From Desulfuromonas sp. (lineage in GTDB: Bacteria > Desulfobacterota > Desulfuromonadia > Desulfuromonadales > Geothermobacteraceae): 64,000 bases of DNA. This document shows, piece after piece, positions 46,527 through 57,245 of this stretch. How positions within the stretch are numbered: position 1 is the first letter of the stretch; each line of letters starts with the position of its first letter. The translations under genes and the position numbers were made by a program. The notes beneath the pieces were generated by a model. The model searched no databases and had not been told where the DNA came from. It saw nothing but the letters and a program-made list of their open reading frames with translations. The DNA is taken from assembly GCA_002868905.1 (NCBI GenBank), contig PKUA01000009.1, forward strand, positions 25,894-89,893, given 5' to 3'.

Positions 46527-49337
46527 TCATGGCAAGTACGGGCGCAGATAGGTGCCGGTAAACGAGCGTGAAACCTTGGCGAGTTCCTCCGGTGTCCCGC
46601 TGGCGACAATGCAGCCACCCCGACTTCCCCCTTCCGGGCCGAGATCGACAAGATAGTCAGCGGTCTTGATCACATCGAGGTTATGTTCGATGATCACCAC
46701 GGTATTACCGCTTTCCACCAGACGCTGTAAGACGTCGAGCAGTTTGCGAATGTCGGCAAAATGCAAACCCGTGGTCGGCTCGTCGAGGATATAGATGGTT
46801 GTTCCGGTAGCGCGCTTGCTCAACTCTTTCGCCAACTTCACCCGCTGGGCCTCGCCGCCGGAGAGAGTCGTGGCGCTCTGACCGAGGCGGATGTAGCCGA
46901 GACCGACATCGCGCAGAGTTTCCAGCTTGTTCTTAATGCGTGGGATATTTTCAAAAAATTTGGCACCCTGATTCGCCGTCATATTCAGCACGTCGGCGAT
47001 CGATTTCCCCTTGTACTTAATTTCGAGGGTCTCACGGTTGAACCGCGCCCCCTGGCACGCCTCGCAGGTAACAAAGACATCCGGCAGAAAATGCATCTCG
47101 ATTTTCAGGATGCCGTCCCCCTGGCACGCCTCGCATCGCCCCCCCTTGACGTTGAACGAAAAGCGACCCTGCTTGTAGCCGCGAACCTTGCTCTCAGGCA
47201 GTTCCGCAAACAGGGCGCGAATGTCGGTAAAAACCCCCGTATAAGTTACCGGGTTGGAGCGCGGGGTGCGCCCGATTGGCGACTGATCGATATCGATCAC
47301 CTTGTCGAGGTGCTCCAGGCCCTCGATCCCCGCACAACGACCGGCCCGCTCACGCGCACCGTTCAATCGCTGCGCCAGGGTACGGTAGAGGGTGTCGATC
47401 ACCAGGGTGCTCTTGCCGGAACCGGAGACGCCCGTCACGCAGGTCATGACCCCGAGCGGGATGGAGACATCGACCTGCTGCAGGTTGTTGGCCTGGGCAG
47501 ATTTGATTTCAATCCATTCCCGGGGAGTACGACGGCTGGCCGGGACCTCAATGGTCAAGGTCCCGGAGAGGAACTGGCCGGTCAGAGACGCGTCATTCTC
47601 CATCACCTGCTGCGGAGTCCCGGCCGCAACCACCTCCCCGCCGTGAACCCCGGCGGCCGGACCCATATCGATAACGTGGTCCGCCTCAAGGATGGTCTCT
47701 TCATCATGTTCGACCACCAACACGGTATTACCGAGATCGCGCAACCTTTTCAGGGTCTCCAGCAGGCGTCGGTTGTCGCGCTGGTGCAGACCGATGGAGG
47801 GCTCATCGAGAATATAAAGCACCCCGACCAGGCTGGAGCCGACCTGGGTCGCCAGGCGAATCCGCTGCCCCTCGCCGCCGGAGAGGGTCCCCGAGGCGCG
47901 GTCGAGCGAGAGATAATCGAGCCCGACATGGGTCAAGAAGGAGAGCCGTTCCCGGATCTCCTTCAGGATGCGCCGCGCGATCTCCTGTTCCTTCGACGTC
48001 AACGAGACTTCGCCGAAAAACCCTTCAGCGTCGCTGATGGAGAACGCGCAAACCTGCTGGATGTTCAGACCACCGACCCTGATATGCAGCGGCTCAGGTC
48101 GCAACCGCGCACCCTCGCAGGTCGGGCAGGGCATCACGTTCATGAACCGCTCCAGGTTCTCCCTGACCGTGTCGGAATCAGTCTCCCGGTAACGCCTCTC
48201 CAGGTTGGTGATCACCCCTTCAAACGGTTTCTGATAGAAGTGTCGTCGCTCACCCTGGTCCCAGAAAAACCGGACTTTCTCCTGCCCCGATCCGTGCAGG
48301 ATGACGTGACGTACTCTCTCAGGCAGTTCTGCGAAAGGAGTGCGAATGTCAAACTTGTAATGCTCGGCCAACGATTCGAGCAGTTGCTGGTAATAGATCC
48401 CGGTTCGGCTCTCCCACGGCAGAACCGCGCCTTCCCGGAGGGAACGCGATGTGTCGGGCACCACCTGCTCCGGGTCAAAATACATCCTCGTCCCAAGCCC
48501 CGAACAGTCGGGACAGGCGCCGAACGGGTTGTTGAACGAAAACAGGCGCGGCGAGATCTCCGGGTAGGAGACACCGCATTCGACACAGGCGTGCTGCTCA
48601 GAGAAAAGTTGTGACTCACCATCGACGATTTCAACCCGCAACAGCCCCCCGGATAGCCGCAGGCAGGTCTCGACCGAGTCGGCCAGGCGCGTCCGGATAT
48701 CCTCCTTGATGACCAGTCGATCGACGACGACCTCGATGGTGTGTTTCTTCTTTTTATCGAGCTCGATGTCGTCTCCGAGTTCATGAATAACACCGTCGAC
48801 CCGAACACGCACGAACCCGTCCGCCTGAAGCTGCTTCATCTCCTTGCGGTACTCCCCCTTGCGCTCACGCACCACCGGCGCCAGCAGCATCACCCGGGAT
48901 CTTTCCGGCAGGCCCAACACCTGGTCCACCATCTGCTCAGCGGTCTGCGAAGCGATTTCCTTACCGCACTTGTGACAATGAACCCGGCCGACCCTGGCGA
49001 ACAGCAGACGCAGATAATCGTAGATTTCCGTCACCGTCCCGACCGTGGAACGTGGGTTCTTGCTGGTGGTCTTCTGTTCGATGGAAATGGCGGGGGAGAG
49101 CCCTTCGATGCTCTCCACATCCGGCTTGTCCATCTGTTCGAGAAACTGCCGGGCATAAGCCGACAACGACTCGACGTAGCGACGCTGCCCTTCGGCATAG
49201 ATGGTATCGAAGGCGAGGGTCGATTTCCCGGAGCCCGAAACCCCGGTGATCACCACCAGCTTGTCGCGCGGGATGGAGACATCGATATTTTTCAGGTTGT
49301 GCTCACGGGCACCCTTGATGATGATATTTTTATTCAT
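46527..49337 (-). CDS. uvrA: UvrA, excinuclease ABC subunit A
   Basis: A 936-residue damage-recognition protein of nucleotide excision repair. It has two ABC ATPase modules: Walker [16 protein letters not shown] near residue 30 and [15 protein letters not shown] near 640, with signatures LSGGEGQR and LSGGEAQR. Zinc-finger cysteines are present ([10 protein letters not shown] and CEACQGARF). The UvrA2 dimer loads UvrB at lesions. The start at 49337 has a short GGA ribosome site; length is full for the family. It follows pdxA by 35 bp in a leftward run. Confidence 0.98.
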   Translation of the reverse strand: MNKNIIIKGAREHNLKNIDVSIPRDKLVVITGVSGSGKSTLAFDTIYAEGQRRYVESLSAYARQFLEQMDKPDVESIEGLSPAISIEQKTTSKNPRSTVGTVTEIYDYLRLLFARVGRVHCHKCGKEIASQTAEQMVDQVLGLPERSRVMLLAPVVRERKGEYRKEMKQLQADGFVRVRVDGVIHELGDDIELDKKKKHTIEVVVDRLVIKEDIRTRLADSVETCLRLSGGLLRVEIVDGESQLFSEQHACVECGVSYPEISPRLFSFNNPFGACPDCSGLGTRMYFDPEQVVPDTSRSLREGAVLPWESRTGIYYQQLLESLAEHYKFDIRTPFAELPERVRHVILHGSGQEKVRFFWDQGERRHFYQKPFEGVITNLERRYRETDSDTVRENLERFMNVMPCPTCEGARLRPEPLHIRVGGLNIQQVCAFSISDAEGFFGEVSLTSKEQEIARRILKEIRERLSFLTHVGLDYLSLDRASGTLSGGEGQRIRLATQVGSSLVGVLYILDEPSIGLHQRDNRRLLETLKRLRDLGNTVLVVEHDEETILEADHVIDMGPAAGVHGGEVVAAGTPQQVMENDASLTGQFLSGTLTIEVPASRRTPREWIEIKSAQANNLQQVDVSIPLGVMTCVTGVSGSGKSTLVIDTLYRTLAQRLNGARERAGRCAGIEGLEHLDKVIDIDQSPIGRTPRSNPVTYTGVFTDIRALFAELPESKVRGYKQGRFSFNVKGGRCEACQGDGILKIEMHFLPDVFVTCEACQGARFNRETLEIKYKGKSIADVLNMTANQGAKFFENIPRIKNKLETLRDVGLGYIRLGQSATTLSGGEAQRVKLAKELSKRATGTTIYILDEPTTGLHFADIRKLLDVLQRLVESGNTVVIIEHNLDVIKTADYLVDLGPEGGSRGGCIVASGTPEELAKVSRSFTGTYLRPYLP

Positions 49338-49372
49338 GATTTTCCGTGCAGTCTCGCGGGTCAGAACCCGGA

Positions 49373-50377
49373 TCAGATTCCATGCGTCATCGCTGCGGCC
49401 ATCTCGATCGCGGCAATCAGGCTGGCGGGGTTGGCACGCCCACTCCCGGCCAGATCGTAAGCTGTCCCATGATCGACCGAGGTGCGGACAATCGGCAGGC
49501 CGAGGGTAACGTTGACGGCATCTTCGAAATGAAGCAGCTTCAGCGGGATCAGCCCCTGGTCATGGTACATGCAGACCACGGCATCGTACTCTCCCGCTGC
49601 CGCCGCCCAGAACAGGGTATCGGATGCCAGGGGGTCGGTCACATCGATCCCTTCGCGCCGCGCCTGCAATGCGGCCGGCCGGATCAGCCGTTCTTCTTCA
49701 TCACCGAACAGACCGTTCTCTCCGGCGTGAGGATTGAGGGCGGCCAATCCGAGACGCGGGGTTTCCAGGCCGAACTGTCGCTGCAGCGCATCATGGGTGA
49801 TCCTGATGGTGGCCAGGACCTCGTCCCGGGTCAAACGCTCGGGAACCTCGCGGTAGGCAACGTGGGTGGTGACCAGGCAGACCCGGAGGCGATGACCGGC
49901 GAGCATCATCACCACCTTATCCACCCCACACCGCTGCGCCAGCAATTCGGTGTGCCCCGGGAAAAGAACTCCGGCGGCGTTGATGGCCGCCTTGCTGATC
50001 GGCGCCGTCACCATGCCGGCGGCACGACCATCGCGACACGCTGCGACGCTCCATTCGACATATTCCGCCATCGCCCGGGCACAGGCATCATCCGGCTGCC
50101 CGTAAGGAAGATCTTCCGGAAGATCAGACAAGGCACGCACCAGCAGGGAGACTTCGCCAACTTGCAGCTGATGGGTGGCGAGAGGCGACTCGACCTGTTC
50201 GACCCTGGCTTCGGCGCCGAAAACCTGGGCGGCGCGCCAGAGACAGCGGGTGTCGCCGGCGACCAGGAGCGGCCGGGCAACCTGTTGCAGCGCACCCTGC
50301 AGCAACGCCTTGACAATAATCTCGGGGCCGACCCCGGTCGGGTCGCCCATGGTAATGACGAGCGGCAACATTCTCAT
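49373..50377 (-). CDS. pdxA: PdxA, 4-hydroxythreonine-4-phosphate dehydrogenase
   Basis: A 334-residue NAD-dependent dehydrogenase of pyridoxal phosphate synthesis (DXP-dependent route). The family marks are [11 protein letters not shown] near the start, GHTELLA, the metal-binding [21 protein letters not shown] and the C-terminal [12 protein letters not shown]. It implies the de novo pathway with PdxJ rather than the PdxS/T route. The gene starts just after a possible promoter (50402-50431) and precedes uvrA; in related genomes it follows surA. The terminator at 50549-50572 separates it from surA here. Confidence 0.96.
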   Translation of the reverse strand: MRMLPLVITMGDPTGVGPEIIVKALLQGALQQVARPLLVAGDTRCLWRAAQVFGAEARVEQVESPLATHQLQVGEVSLLVRALSDLPEDLPYGQPDDACARAMAEYVEWSVAACRDGRAAGMVTAPISKAAINAAGVLFPGHTELLAQRCGVDKVVMMLAGHRLRVCLVTTHVAYREVPERLTRDEVLATIRITHDALQRQFGLETPRLGLAALNPHAGENGLFGDEEERLIRPAALQARREGIDVTDPLASDTLFWAAAAGEYDAVVCMYHDQGLIPLKLLHFEDAVNVTLGLPIVRTSVDHGTAYDLAGSGRANPASLIAAIEMAAAMTHGI

Positions 50378-50401
50378 GGATCCTCGTTGGTCAAAGAGAC
50401 T

Positions 50402-50431
50402 ATTTTAACCGAGACGCCACCTGAACGGCAA
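50402..50431 (-). promoter_or_regulatory. Candidate promoter for pdxA-uvrA
   Basis: Read leftward, TTGCCG (50431-50426) and TAAAAT (50407-50402) are 18 bp apart and about 25 bp before the pdxA start. Confidence 0.5.
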
Positions 50432-50548
50432 CCAACATGACAGACTATGATTTTGCCTGGGAAAACCCTTTGCGGAGAGCGGAGGGGAACGGAGAGAATA
50501 CCCGTACGACCGAGACGCCGTTGACAGGAGGGCTCTTTTCGCGACGGA

Positions 50549-50572
50549 AAGGCCCTGCCCAAGCAGGGCCTT
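50549..50572 (-). terminator. Terminator after surA
   Basis: A perfect 10-bp stem (AAGGCCCTGC / GCAGGGCCTT) with a CCAA loop lies 16 bp beyond the leftward surA stop. Only TTT follows on the leftward strand, so strength is moderate. Confidence 0.65.
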
Positions 50573-50587
50573 GATCAAAAGACAGTA

Positions 50588-51529
50588 TCAAATCCGGATA
50601 TCGATGTATGCGGTCTCTTTCAGCTGTTTGCTCCACTGGCGAAACCGCTCATCCCGGTCCTGGTCCTGCAACAATCGTTCGATTTCCCGCCGAACCTCGT
50701 CGAATTTGCGGAAACCTCCCGATTTCCGTTCTTCGACTCGAACCAACATGATCCCGGCGGCGGTCGTCACCGGGCTGCTGAAGCTGCCTACCTCCAGCTC
50801 GCTCAGGGCCTGACGGACTTCCGTTGTCAACTCCGCCTCCTTAAACGTACCGAGTTCCCCTCCCTGGGCTCTCCCGGACTGTTCCAGTTCTTCGACCAGC
50901 GAAGAGAAATTCTCGCCCTGTTGCAAACGCTGATAGAGCTCAGCGGCCTCGGCTTGCAGTTCGTCGAGTCCTTTGCCACCGGAGGCCGAGGTGTCTGGCA
51001 GCATCAGGTAATTGAGACGCACCGTGGCCGGCTCCCGGTAATCGTCGATATGTTCGCGGAAATACTCGCGCACATCCTGCAGGGTAATATCGACCTTGCT
51101 CTGCACCTCCCGGTTGACCAGCTTGAGACGCAGAATCTGCTGGCGCAGTTTTTCCCGGTAGTCATCGAAGCTCAGGCCCTGTTCTCTAACCGCTTCCTTG
51201 AGCTGATCCTCCGTGATCTTGTTCTGCACCCGAACGTCGCGAATGGCGTCATCGACCTCCTCATCCGACACGCGCAGACCGACCTCCTCGATTTTCTGCC
51301 TGAGCAGCGATTCCTCGATCAGGCGATTCAGCAGTTGCCGGCGTGCTTGCTCCTTCTGTGGCTGCGAGAGAGCACCTCGATCGACCAGCATCTTGTCGAG
51401 CTCCTGTTCGAGCTGGTAGGTGGTAATGATCTCCTGGTTGACGACAGCCGCGATCTTGCTGACCAGTTCGGCCCCGAAGGCGCCGGTGGCTATCAATATC
51501 ATGAACGGTATCAGGAAAAGGCTACGCAT
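50588..51529 (-). CDS. surA: SurA-like periplasmic chaperone / peptidyl-prolyl isomerase
   Basis: A 313-residue exported protein with a signal peptide ending near residue 19 (ATGAFGA). The N-terminal helical domain starts SKIAAVVNQEIITTYQLEQEL, and a single parvulin/rotamase domain lies at about residues 165-275, with VRLNYLMLPD and QGGELGTFKEAEL. SurA chaperones outer-membrane proteins and isomerises prolines. It is the third gene of mfd-ppiC-surA, 25 bp after the ppiC stop. One parvulin domain rather than two is the short SurA form. Confidence 0.85.
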   Translation of the reverse strand: MRSLFLIPFMILIATGAFGAELVSKIAAVVNQEIITTYQLEQELDKMLVDRGALSQPQKEQARRQLLNRLIEESLLRQKIEEVGLRVSDEEVDDAIRDVRVQNKITEDQLKEAVREQGLSFDDYREKLRQQILRLKLVNREVQSKVDITLQDVREYFREHIDDYREPATVRLNYLMLPDTSASGGKGLDELQAEAAELYQRLQQGENFSSLVEELEQSGRAQGGELGTFKEAELTTEVRQALSELEVGSFSSPVTTAAGIMLVRVEERKSGGFRKFDEVRREIERLLQDQDRDERFRQWSKQLKETAYIDIRI

Positions 51530-51554
51530 ATCTTCTTCCTCGCGGGTTGAAAGG

Positions 51555-52490
51555 TTATTCGATTTCCGCCAGCAACTCCCAATCGACTTGAATCGGGATT
51601 TCTGCCCGCAGATGACCGAGCCAGTTACGAAATGCTTTCTCTTCGGATGCTTCTCGTAGCCGCTCCAGGATGTCTGGTCGAGCCTGCTCCAGCGTCAATT
51701 GACCCGGCGGCTGACTCTCCTCGACCAGAAACAGATGGAAACCATAAGGGCTGGAAACAGGTTCACTGACTCGCCCCGCCGGCAACGTGAATACCTTGTC
51801 ATCAATCTCCGGCGGCAGCAAACCAGGCTCCAGCCAGCCCTGCTCGTCACCCAGGGTATCAGGGACATCGGAATGCTCCCGTGCCAATTCGGCGAAATCG
51901 GCGCCCTGGCGGAGCAGTCCGAGGACCTCATTGGCGATCTCTTCATCATGCACAACGATTTGACGCAACCTGATCCGCTTCGACTGCTTGAAGTCCTCTT
52001 CGTTCTCCCGGTAATAGGCCTCGATGGCAGCATCGTCTGCCTCCGGCACCTGCCCCATGGCGGCGGCAATGGTCTTTTCGACCCGTAAGGAACGATTCAG
52101 GTTGCGTCGCCATAATTCTTCGCTCAAGCCCCGCTGTTCCAGCTCCTGACGAAACTCCCCCGGAGGGTAATCTCCTGTGGCTTCAGCAACGACCCTGTTC
52201 AGCTCCTCCGGTGTAACGTCAATCCCGAGCCGGTCGGCCTCTGCCAGAATCATCTCCCGGTCGAGAACCCGTCGGAGATAGGTACGCACCAGCTGCTGCT
52301 GAACCCCGCTCGAAACCTTGGCGTCCTCGGCAAACGCTTCGCGGAATTCCTGCTGAAACGCCTTCAAGGCAACCGCTCGCTCACCGACCCGCATCAGGAT
52401 CGGCTCGTCATCGTCGGCAGAATCACACCCGCTGACCATGAGCATGGCAAAGCAAACAACAAGGAGCAAAAACAGGCGCAACAGATTCAT
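51555..52490 (-). CDS. PpiC-type parvulin lipoprotein
   Basis: A 311-residue lipoprotein (lipobox LMVSGC, lipidated C22). A helical N-terminal domain (SurA_N-like) precedes a parvulin domain at about residues 175-280, with IRLRQIVVHDEEIANEVL and DEQGWLEPGLLPPEI, then PYGFHLFLVEE. It is likely membrane-anchored on the periplasmic side, a folding helper resembling PrsA. It lies between mfd and surA, with a 13-bp gap to mfd and 25 bp to surA, so both isomerases are made together. Confidence 0.85.
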   Translation of the reverse strand: MNLLRLFLLLVVCFAMLMVSGCDSADDDEPILMRVGERAVALKAFQQEFREAFAEDAKVSSGVQQQLVRTYLRRVLDREMILAEADRLGIDVTPEELNRVVAEATGDYPPGEFRQELEQRGLSEELWRRNLNRSLRVEKTIAAAMGQVPEADDAAIEAYYRENEEDFKQSKRIRLRQIVVHDEEIANEVLGLLRQGADFAELAREHSDVPDTLGDEQGWLEPGLLPPEIDDKVFTLPAGRVSEPVSSPYGFHLFLVEESQPPGQLTLEQARPDILERLREASEEKAFRNWLGHLRAEIPIQVDWELLAEIE

Positions 52491-52503
52491 GAAGCGGAGG
52501 CTA

Positions 52504-55500
52504 TCACAGGGTTAAAAAATGCTGCAATTCTTTTCGCGCCGCACTCAACAACTCGTTTGGCTGACAACGTCCCAACCTTATACTGAGCCGATAATCGGCC
52601 GAAAAACTGTAACGTTGCGCATCGCTCTGCAGCAAACCGAGCAACAGATCGGGGGACACGGTGGTTTTACCATGGAAACCGAGGGTCAGACGTTGACCGT
52701 CATACTCGGCAAGCTCGATCATCAGCCTCTTCAGGACAACCCGCAGCTTCATCACCTCGAGGAGCAATGCGGTCGGTTCCGGGATCTCGCCGTAACGGTC
52801 ACGCAATTCGTCGGCAATGTCGTAAAGATCCGCCTCGTCGGTCGCACTCGCCATATTGCGGTAAAGAATCAGGCGCTGATTCGGGTCCGGCACGTACTTC
52901 TCCGGGAGATACGCCGACAGGCCAAGACGGATTTCGGGATCGACCCGCTCCTCCTTCTCCCGCCCCTGCAGCTCTTCTATCGTCTCCTGCAGCAGCTCGG
53001 TGTACATCTCGAAACCGACGGTAACGACCTGCCCCGCCTGGCGCGACCCGAGCAAGTCCCCGGCACCGCGCAGTTCAAGGTCATGGCTGGCGATCCTGAA
53101 CCCGGCACCGAGTTCGGTCAGGTCCTGCAGCACCTTGAGTCTCTCCCGTGCCTGCCGGGTCAAGATCCCCTCCCCGGGGATCAACAGGTAGGCATAAGCC
53201 CGCCGGTCCGAACGTCCGACCCGGCCCCGCAGCTGGTAGAGCTGGGCAAGGCCGAAACAGTCGGCCCGGTTAATGATAATGGTATTGGCCCGCGGAATGT
53301 CGAGTCCGCTCTCGATGATGGTGCTGCAGACCAGAACATGGCTCTCCCCGGCGATAAACCGCAGCATCACCTCCTCCAGCTCTTTCTCCCCGAGCTGGCC
53401 GTGGCCGACCGCGATCTTTGCCTCAGGCACAATCTTCTGCAGATATTCGGCCATCGCATCGATGTTCTGCACCCGGTTGTGAACGAAAAAGACCTGCCCG
53501 CCGCGCCGTATTTCCCGCAGAATCGCCTCCCGGACCAAATCTTCGTCAAACCGGGTGACATAGGTGCGGATCGCCAACCGGTCCACCGGCGGCGTCTCGA
53601 TGATCGACAGGTCGCGCAACCCGGCCATGGAAAGATGTAGCGTCCGGGGGATCGGCGTCGCCGTCAAGGTCAGAACATCGACTTCGGCCCGCAGCTTTTT
53701 CAGCCGCTCCTTGTGTGCAACCCCGAAACGCTGCTCCTCGTCGACCACCACCAGACCGAGCTCCTTGAACTTGACATCCCTCTGCAACAGGCGATGGGTG
53801 CCGACGATGATATCGACTTTCCCCTCCGCCAGCCGCTGCATGATCCGTTTCTGCTCGGCCGGGCTGCGAAACCGCGACACCATCTCGACCGTAACCGGAA
53901 ACGCCTCCAGGCGCTCCTTGAAAGTGGTCCAGTGCTGCTGCGCCAATACGGTGGTCGGCACCAGCACCGCGACCTGTCGTCCGTCGAGAACCGCCTTGAA
54001 GGCGGCTCGGATCGACACCTCGGTTTTCCCGTAGCCGACATCGCCGCAAATCAGGCGGTCCATCGCCTTGGGACTGACCATGTCCTCAAGGACATCCTCA
54101 ATGGCGTGAAGCTGGTCTGCCGTCTCCTCGTAAGGGAAAGCCGCCTCAAACTCGCGAAACATCCGGTCAGGCGGAGAGTAACTGAACCCCTGGTTCATTT
54201 CCCGCCGGGCATAGATCTGCAGCAGCTCGCGCGCCAGTTCCTCCACTGCGGCCCGCGCCTTGAGCTTGGTCTTCTCCCAGGCCGTTCCGCCCATCTTGTC
54301 GAGCTTCGGCGGCGCCCCTTCGCCACCGACATATTTCTGGACTTTTTCAATCCGGTCGACCGGAAGGTAAAGGCGGTCTCCCCCGGCATACTCCAGGTTG
54401 AGGAAATCACCGGCGACGCCGCCGAGCTCCAGGTGCTGCAGGCCATGATACCGGCCGATGCCGTGATCGGCATGAACGATCAAATCGCCTTCCTTCAGTT
54501 CTGCCAGGGTCGAGAGAAGCTCCTTGGCCCGCGCCTCCGAGCTCCGGCGCCGCACTCGCCCGCCGAACAGCTCCGCCTCGGTGACGACCGCCAGCTTTTC
54601 GTCCGGGAGGCGGAACCCGGCGGTAATCTCCCCGTAACAGAGCTGCAAGTCGCCCCGGTCGGGCCAATCGGCCCGCAGAGGGCCATCAGTCGACAAAGCG
54701 ATCCCATACGGCGACAGCAGATCCCGCAACCGCTCCGCCTGTCCCCGCGTATGACAGACCAGCATCAGGCGCCAGGATTCTTTCTGCCACTGCTTCAACC
54801 TGGTGGAAAGTTCCTCCAGACCGGATTCAGCCTCCTGCAGCTGGAGACGCAGATCGGCGTTGCCAAAGGCTTCGATGCGGAATTTCGGATGCTCGTCTTC
54901 AAGTTGATAAACTTCAAGCAGAGGGAACTCGAGGCGCGGGCGGGCGGCCAGCGCCGCCTCGACCTCTTCGGCCGAGTGGAACAGCTCGGCAGCCGCAACG
55001 TACGGTTCCTGGCGTCCGGCCGCCTGCTCCTCCCCGTGCTGGATTTCGGCCGAAAAGCTGTCAACCTCCCGTTCGATCCCCCCCGGGTCCTGCAGAACCC
55101 AGCGGGCGTTGCCGGCATAATCGAACAGGCTGTCCAGTCGACCATAATTCAGCGGGAGCAGGAAGCAACGCCCGGGAGCGAGCAAGCCTTCACGCGCCTC
55201 CTCGGCCACCTCTTCCCGCACCGAGCGGGGCAGGCCGAGGTCATCGCACCGTTCTTTGAGGTTAGCGAGGAAGGTATCGAGGTGACGGCCGGCCAGGACC
55301 ATCTCCCGGGCAGGTTGCAATTCGAAGGTTTTAAAGCTGCCCTCAGCGGAGCGTTGCGTGACGGGATCAAAGCTTCGGATTTTCTCCAGGGTGTCGCCAA
55401 AGAAATCGAGCCGTAACGGCTGATCGCCGGTCGGGGGAAAAAGATCGACGATATCGCCACGCGCCGAAAAACTCCCCCGGTCCTCGACCAGCGCAACCGG

Positions 55501-55995
55501 CTGATAGCCAAGCTCCTGCAACCGCTTGAGCAATGGTTGGCGCGGATACTCCTCCCCGACCACCAGGCGTTCACTCAGTTCGGCGAGGACCTCCCAGGGG
55601 ATCACCCGCTGCAGCAACGCGCGCACCGGCAACACCACGATCTTCGCGCGGCCGGAGGCGAGCGCAGCCAGGGTCGCCAGGCGCGTCGCTTCCACCTCGG
55701 CGTGCGGAGTCAGGGCTTCGTACGGGCGCATTTCCCAGTGGGGGAGATACCAGACCGTATTGTCGCTGCCGGAATAAAAGCGGAGTTCTTCAAAAAGGGT
55801 GCGCGCCTGGCGCTGGTCGGGAACCACCACCAGCAGCGTCCGCCGCTCCGATTCCATCAATTGGGCCAGGAGGTGGGCTCCGCAGCTGCCGTGCAATCCG
55901 AGAACGTCGACCTGCCCGGTCCCGGCGCTGACGGTTTCGACAATGCTGCGCACGGTCGCGTGCGGGATGTTGTGAGTTTCGCTATCGATGGTCAT
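52504..55995 (-). CDS. mfd: Mfd transcription-repair coupling factor
   Basis: A 1163-residue helicase-like motor that removes stalled RNA polymerase and recruits UvrA. It shows the UvrB-like N-terminal module (residues about 30-400), the RNA polymerase-interacting CarD-like domain near 480-560 (EGDLIVHADHGIGRYHGL), and superfamily 2 motor motifs: GDVGYGKTEVS (Walker A), VVDEEQRFG (DEEQ), LTATPIPRTL, and GRVGRSD. The C-terminal TRCF domain is intact. It is the first gene of mfd-ppiC-surA, upstream of uvrA by three genes, and the two act in one pathway. Confidence 0.98.
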   Translation of the reverse strand: MTIDSETHNIPHATVRSIVETVSAGTGQVDVLGLHGSCGAHLLAQLMESERRTLLVVVPDQRQARTLFEELRFYSGSDNTVWYLPHWEMRPYEALTPHAEVEATRLATLAALASGRAKIVVLPVRALLQRVIPWEVLAELSERLVVGEEYPRQPLLKRLQELGYQPVALVEDRGSFSARGDIVDLFPPTGDQPLRLDFFGDTLEKIRSFDPVTQRSAEGSFKTFELQPAREMVLAGRHLDTFLANLKERCDDLGLPRSVREEVAEEAREGLLAPGRCFLLPLNYGRLDSLFDYAGNARWVLQDPGGIEREVDSFSAEIQHGEEQAAGRQEPYVAAAELFHSAEEVEAALAARPRLEFPLLEVYQLEDEHPKFRIEAFGNADLRLQLQEAESGLEELSTRLKQWQKESWRLMLVCHTRGQAERLRDLLSPYGIALSTDGPLRADWPDRGDLQLCYGEITAGFRLPDEKLAVVTEAELFGGRVRRRSSEARAKELLSTLAELKEGDLIVHADHGIGRYHGLQHLELGGVAGDFLNLEYAGGDRLYLPVDRIEKVQKYVGGEGAPPKLDKMGGTAWEKTKLKARAAVEELARELLQIYARREMNQGFSYSPPDRMFREFEAAFPYEETADQLHAIEDVLEDMVSPKAMDRLICGDVGYGKTEVSIRAAFKAVLDGRQVAVLVPTTVLAQQHWTTFKERLEAFPVTVEMVSRFRSPAEQKRIMQRLAEGKVDIIVGTHRLLQRDVKFKELGLVVVDEEQRFGVAHKERLKKLRAEVDVLTLTATPIPRTLHLSMAGLRDLSIIETPPVDRLAIRTYVTRFDEDLVREAILREIRRGGQVFFVHNRVQNIDAMAEYLQKIVPEAKIAVGHGQLGEKELEEVMLRFIAGESHVLVCSTIIESGLDIPRANTIIINRADCFGLAQLYQLRGRVGRSDRRAYAYLLIPGEGILTRQARERLKVLQDLTELGAGFRIASHDLELRGAGDLLGSRQAGQVVTVGFEMYTELLQETIEELQGREKEERVDPEIRLGLSAYLPEKYVPDPNQRLILYRNMASATDEADLYDIADELRDRYGEIPEPTALLLEVMKLRVVLKRLMIELAEYDGQRLTLGFHGKTTVSPDLLLGLLQSDAQRYSFSADYRLSIRLGRCQPNELLSAARKELQHFLTL

Positions 55996-56055
55996 GCGAC
56001 TTGAACCGATTCATGTGACGTCAACGACGGTGAGTGATCAAACCGACACCGGCAA

Positions 56056-56092
56056 TAAAAACGGTGCCACGGCACGAAGGCCGGGCACCGTT
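56056..56092 (-). terminator. Terminator between nadA and mfd
   Basis: AACGGTGCC (56060-56068) pairs with GGCACCGTT (56084-56092). Read leftward, the stem is followed by TTTTATT, so it ends nadA before mfd begins at 55995. Confidence 0.75.
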
Positions 56093-56118
56093 CGGGAAAA
56101 ATCTGTTCCGGCCCGGAC

Positions 56119-57033
56119 TCAATCGCGCGGGACGGCCAGCATCCGGTCGAGAGCCTGCTTCGCCCGAACGCGCACCTCGTTCGACACGGTGATCCGCGGC
56201 TCCATGGTCTGCAGGGAGCGGAGCACATCCTCGAGCGTGGTCAGCTTCATGTTCGGGCAGACCAGCGCCTTGCTGGCGAGAATAAACTCTTTGTCCGGAT
56301 TCTCCTTCCGCAGTCGGTAGAGAATCCCCATCTCGGTGCCGACGATAATCTTTTCGGCCGAGGTCTGGCGGGCAAATTCGTACATACCGCTGGTGGAGCA
56401 GATGTGATCCGCCAGCTCCAGCACCTCAGGGGTGCATTCCGGGTGAGCCATGAACAGGGCATCCGGATGTTCCTGCTTGGCCCGCCGCACGTCATCCACG
56501 GTCATCCGATCATGGGTCGGACAGTATCCCTCCCAGTAGATGCAGGGGGTTTCGATATGCTTGGCGATGTAGCGGCCGAGGTTCCGGTCCGGGACCAGCA
56601 GAAGTTCCTCCGCGTCGAGCGACTTGGCCACGTTGACCGCGTTGGAGGAGGTGCAGCAGATGTCGCTCTCAGCCTTGACTGCCGCCGTCGAATTGACATA
56701 GGTCACCACGGTTGCGCGCGGGTGCTCCGCCTTGAGCTGGCGCAACCCTTCGGCGGTCACCATGTCGGCCATCGGGCAGCCGGCATCCTCCCGCGGGAGC
56801 AGGACTGTTTTTTCGGGAGCGAGGATGGCAGCGCTCTCCGCCATGAAATGCACCCCACAAAAAACGATGACGTCTTTATCGGTTCGCGCTGCCTCCATCG
56901 ACAGGGCAAGAGAGTCCCCGGTGATATCGGCGATCTCCTGAATCTCATCCCGCTGATAATTATGCGCCAGCAGCAATGCGTTTTTTTCCGCACAGAGCTT
57001 TTTGATTTCCGCCTGTAACTTATCGATTTCCAT
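56119..57033 (-). CDS. nadA: NadA quinolinate synthase
   Basis: A 304-residue Fe-S enzyme of NAD synthesis. The three cluster ligands expected for the family are C86 (DAGCPMA), C171 (GYCPTH) and C259 (VCPNMK). Other motifs are [13 protein letters not shown] and [19 protein letters not shown]. It condenses iminoaspartate with dihydroxyacetone phosphate to quinolinate. The start at 57033 is the first ATG; a strong promoter lies upstream. The gene is monocistronic, with its own terminator before mfd. Confidence 0.97.
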   Translation of the reverse strand: MEIDKLQAEIKKLCAEKNALLLAHNYQRDEIQEIADITGDSLALSMEAARTDKDVIVFCGVHFMAESAAILAPEKTVLLPREDAGCPMADMVTAEGLRQLKAEHPRATVVTYVNSTAAVKAESDICCTSSNAVNVAKSLDAEELLLVPDRNLGRYIAKHIETPCIYWEGYCPTHDRMTVDDVRRAKQEHPDALFMAHPECTPEVLELADHICSTSGMYEFARQTSAEKIIVGTEMGILYRLRKENPDKEFILASKALVCPNMKLTTLEDVLRSLQTMEPRITVSNEVRVRAKQALDRMLAVPRD

Positions 57034-57104
57034 CCGAATCCTTCCCTTTAACCGGAATCCGCGGTACCGCGAGTCACAAATCCAGGTGATGTGTCAGGGG
57101 CGAA

Positions 57105-57133
57105 AGTGTAGTGGAAAAGCCTTGCTATGTCAA
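57105..57133 (-). promoter_or_regulatory. nadA promoter
   Basis: Read leftward, TTGACA (57133-57128) and TACACT (57110-57105) have an ideal 17-bp spacer. It lies back to back with the rightward tatBC promoter. Confidence 0.75.
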
Positions 57134-57154
57134 ACTGTTAAGCCGTTTACGTTG

Positions 57155-57183
57155 TTGACTTGGTCCCGGATTGCCGCTATCCT
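57155..57183 (+). promoter_or_regulatory. tatBC promoter
   Basis: TTGACT (57155-57160) and TATCCT (57178-57183) are separated by 17 bp, about 60 bp before the tatB start. Confidence 0.65.
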
Positions 57184-57245
57184 CACCTGACTTTCAGCCG
57201 AAGCCGATTCACCTGCGGATTTGGCACCCTCAAAGGACTCTAGTT

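Noticed and set aside
46761..48614. 617-codon rightward frame opposite uvrA
   Set aside because: A compositional shadow of UvrA; no domain features and no promoter.
53713..55416. 567-codon rightward frame opposite mfd
   Set aside because: Antisense to a well-supported mfd coding region; no motif.
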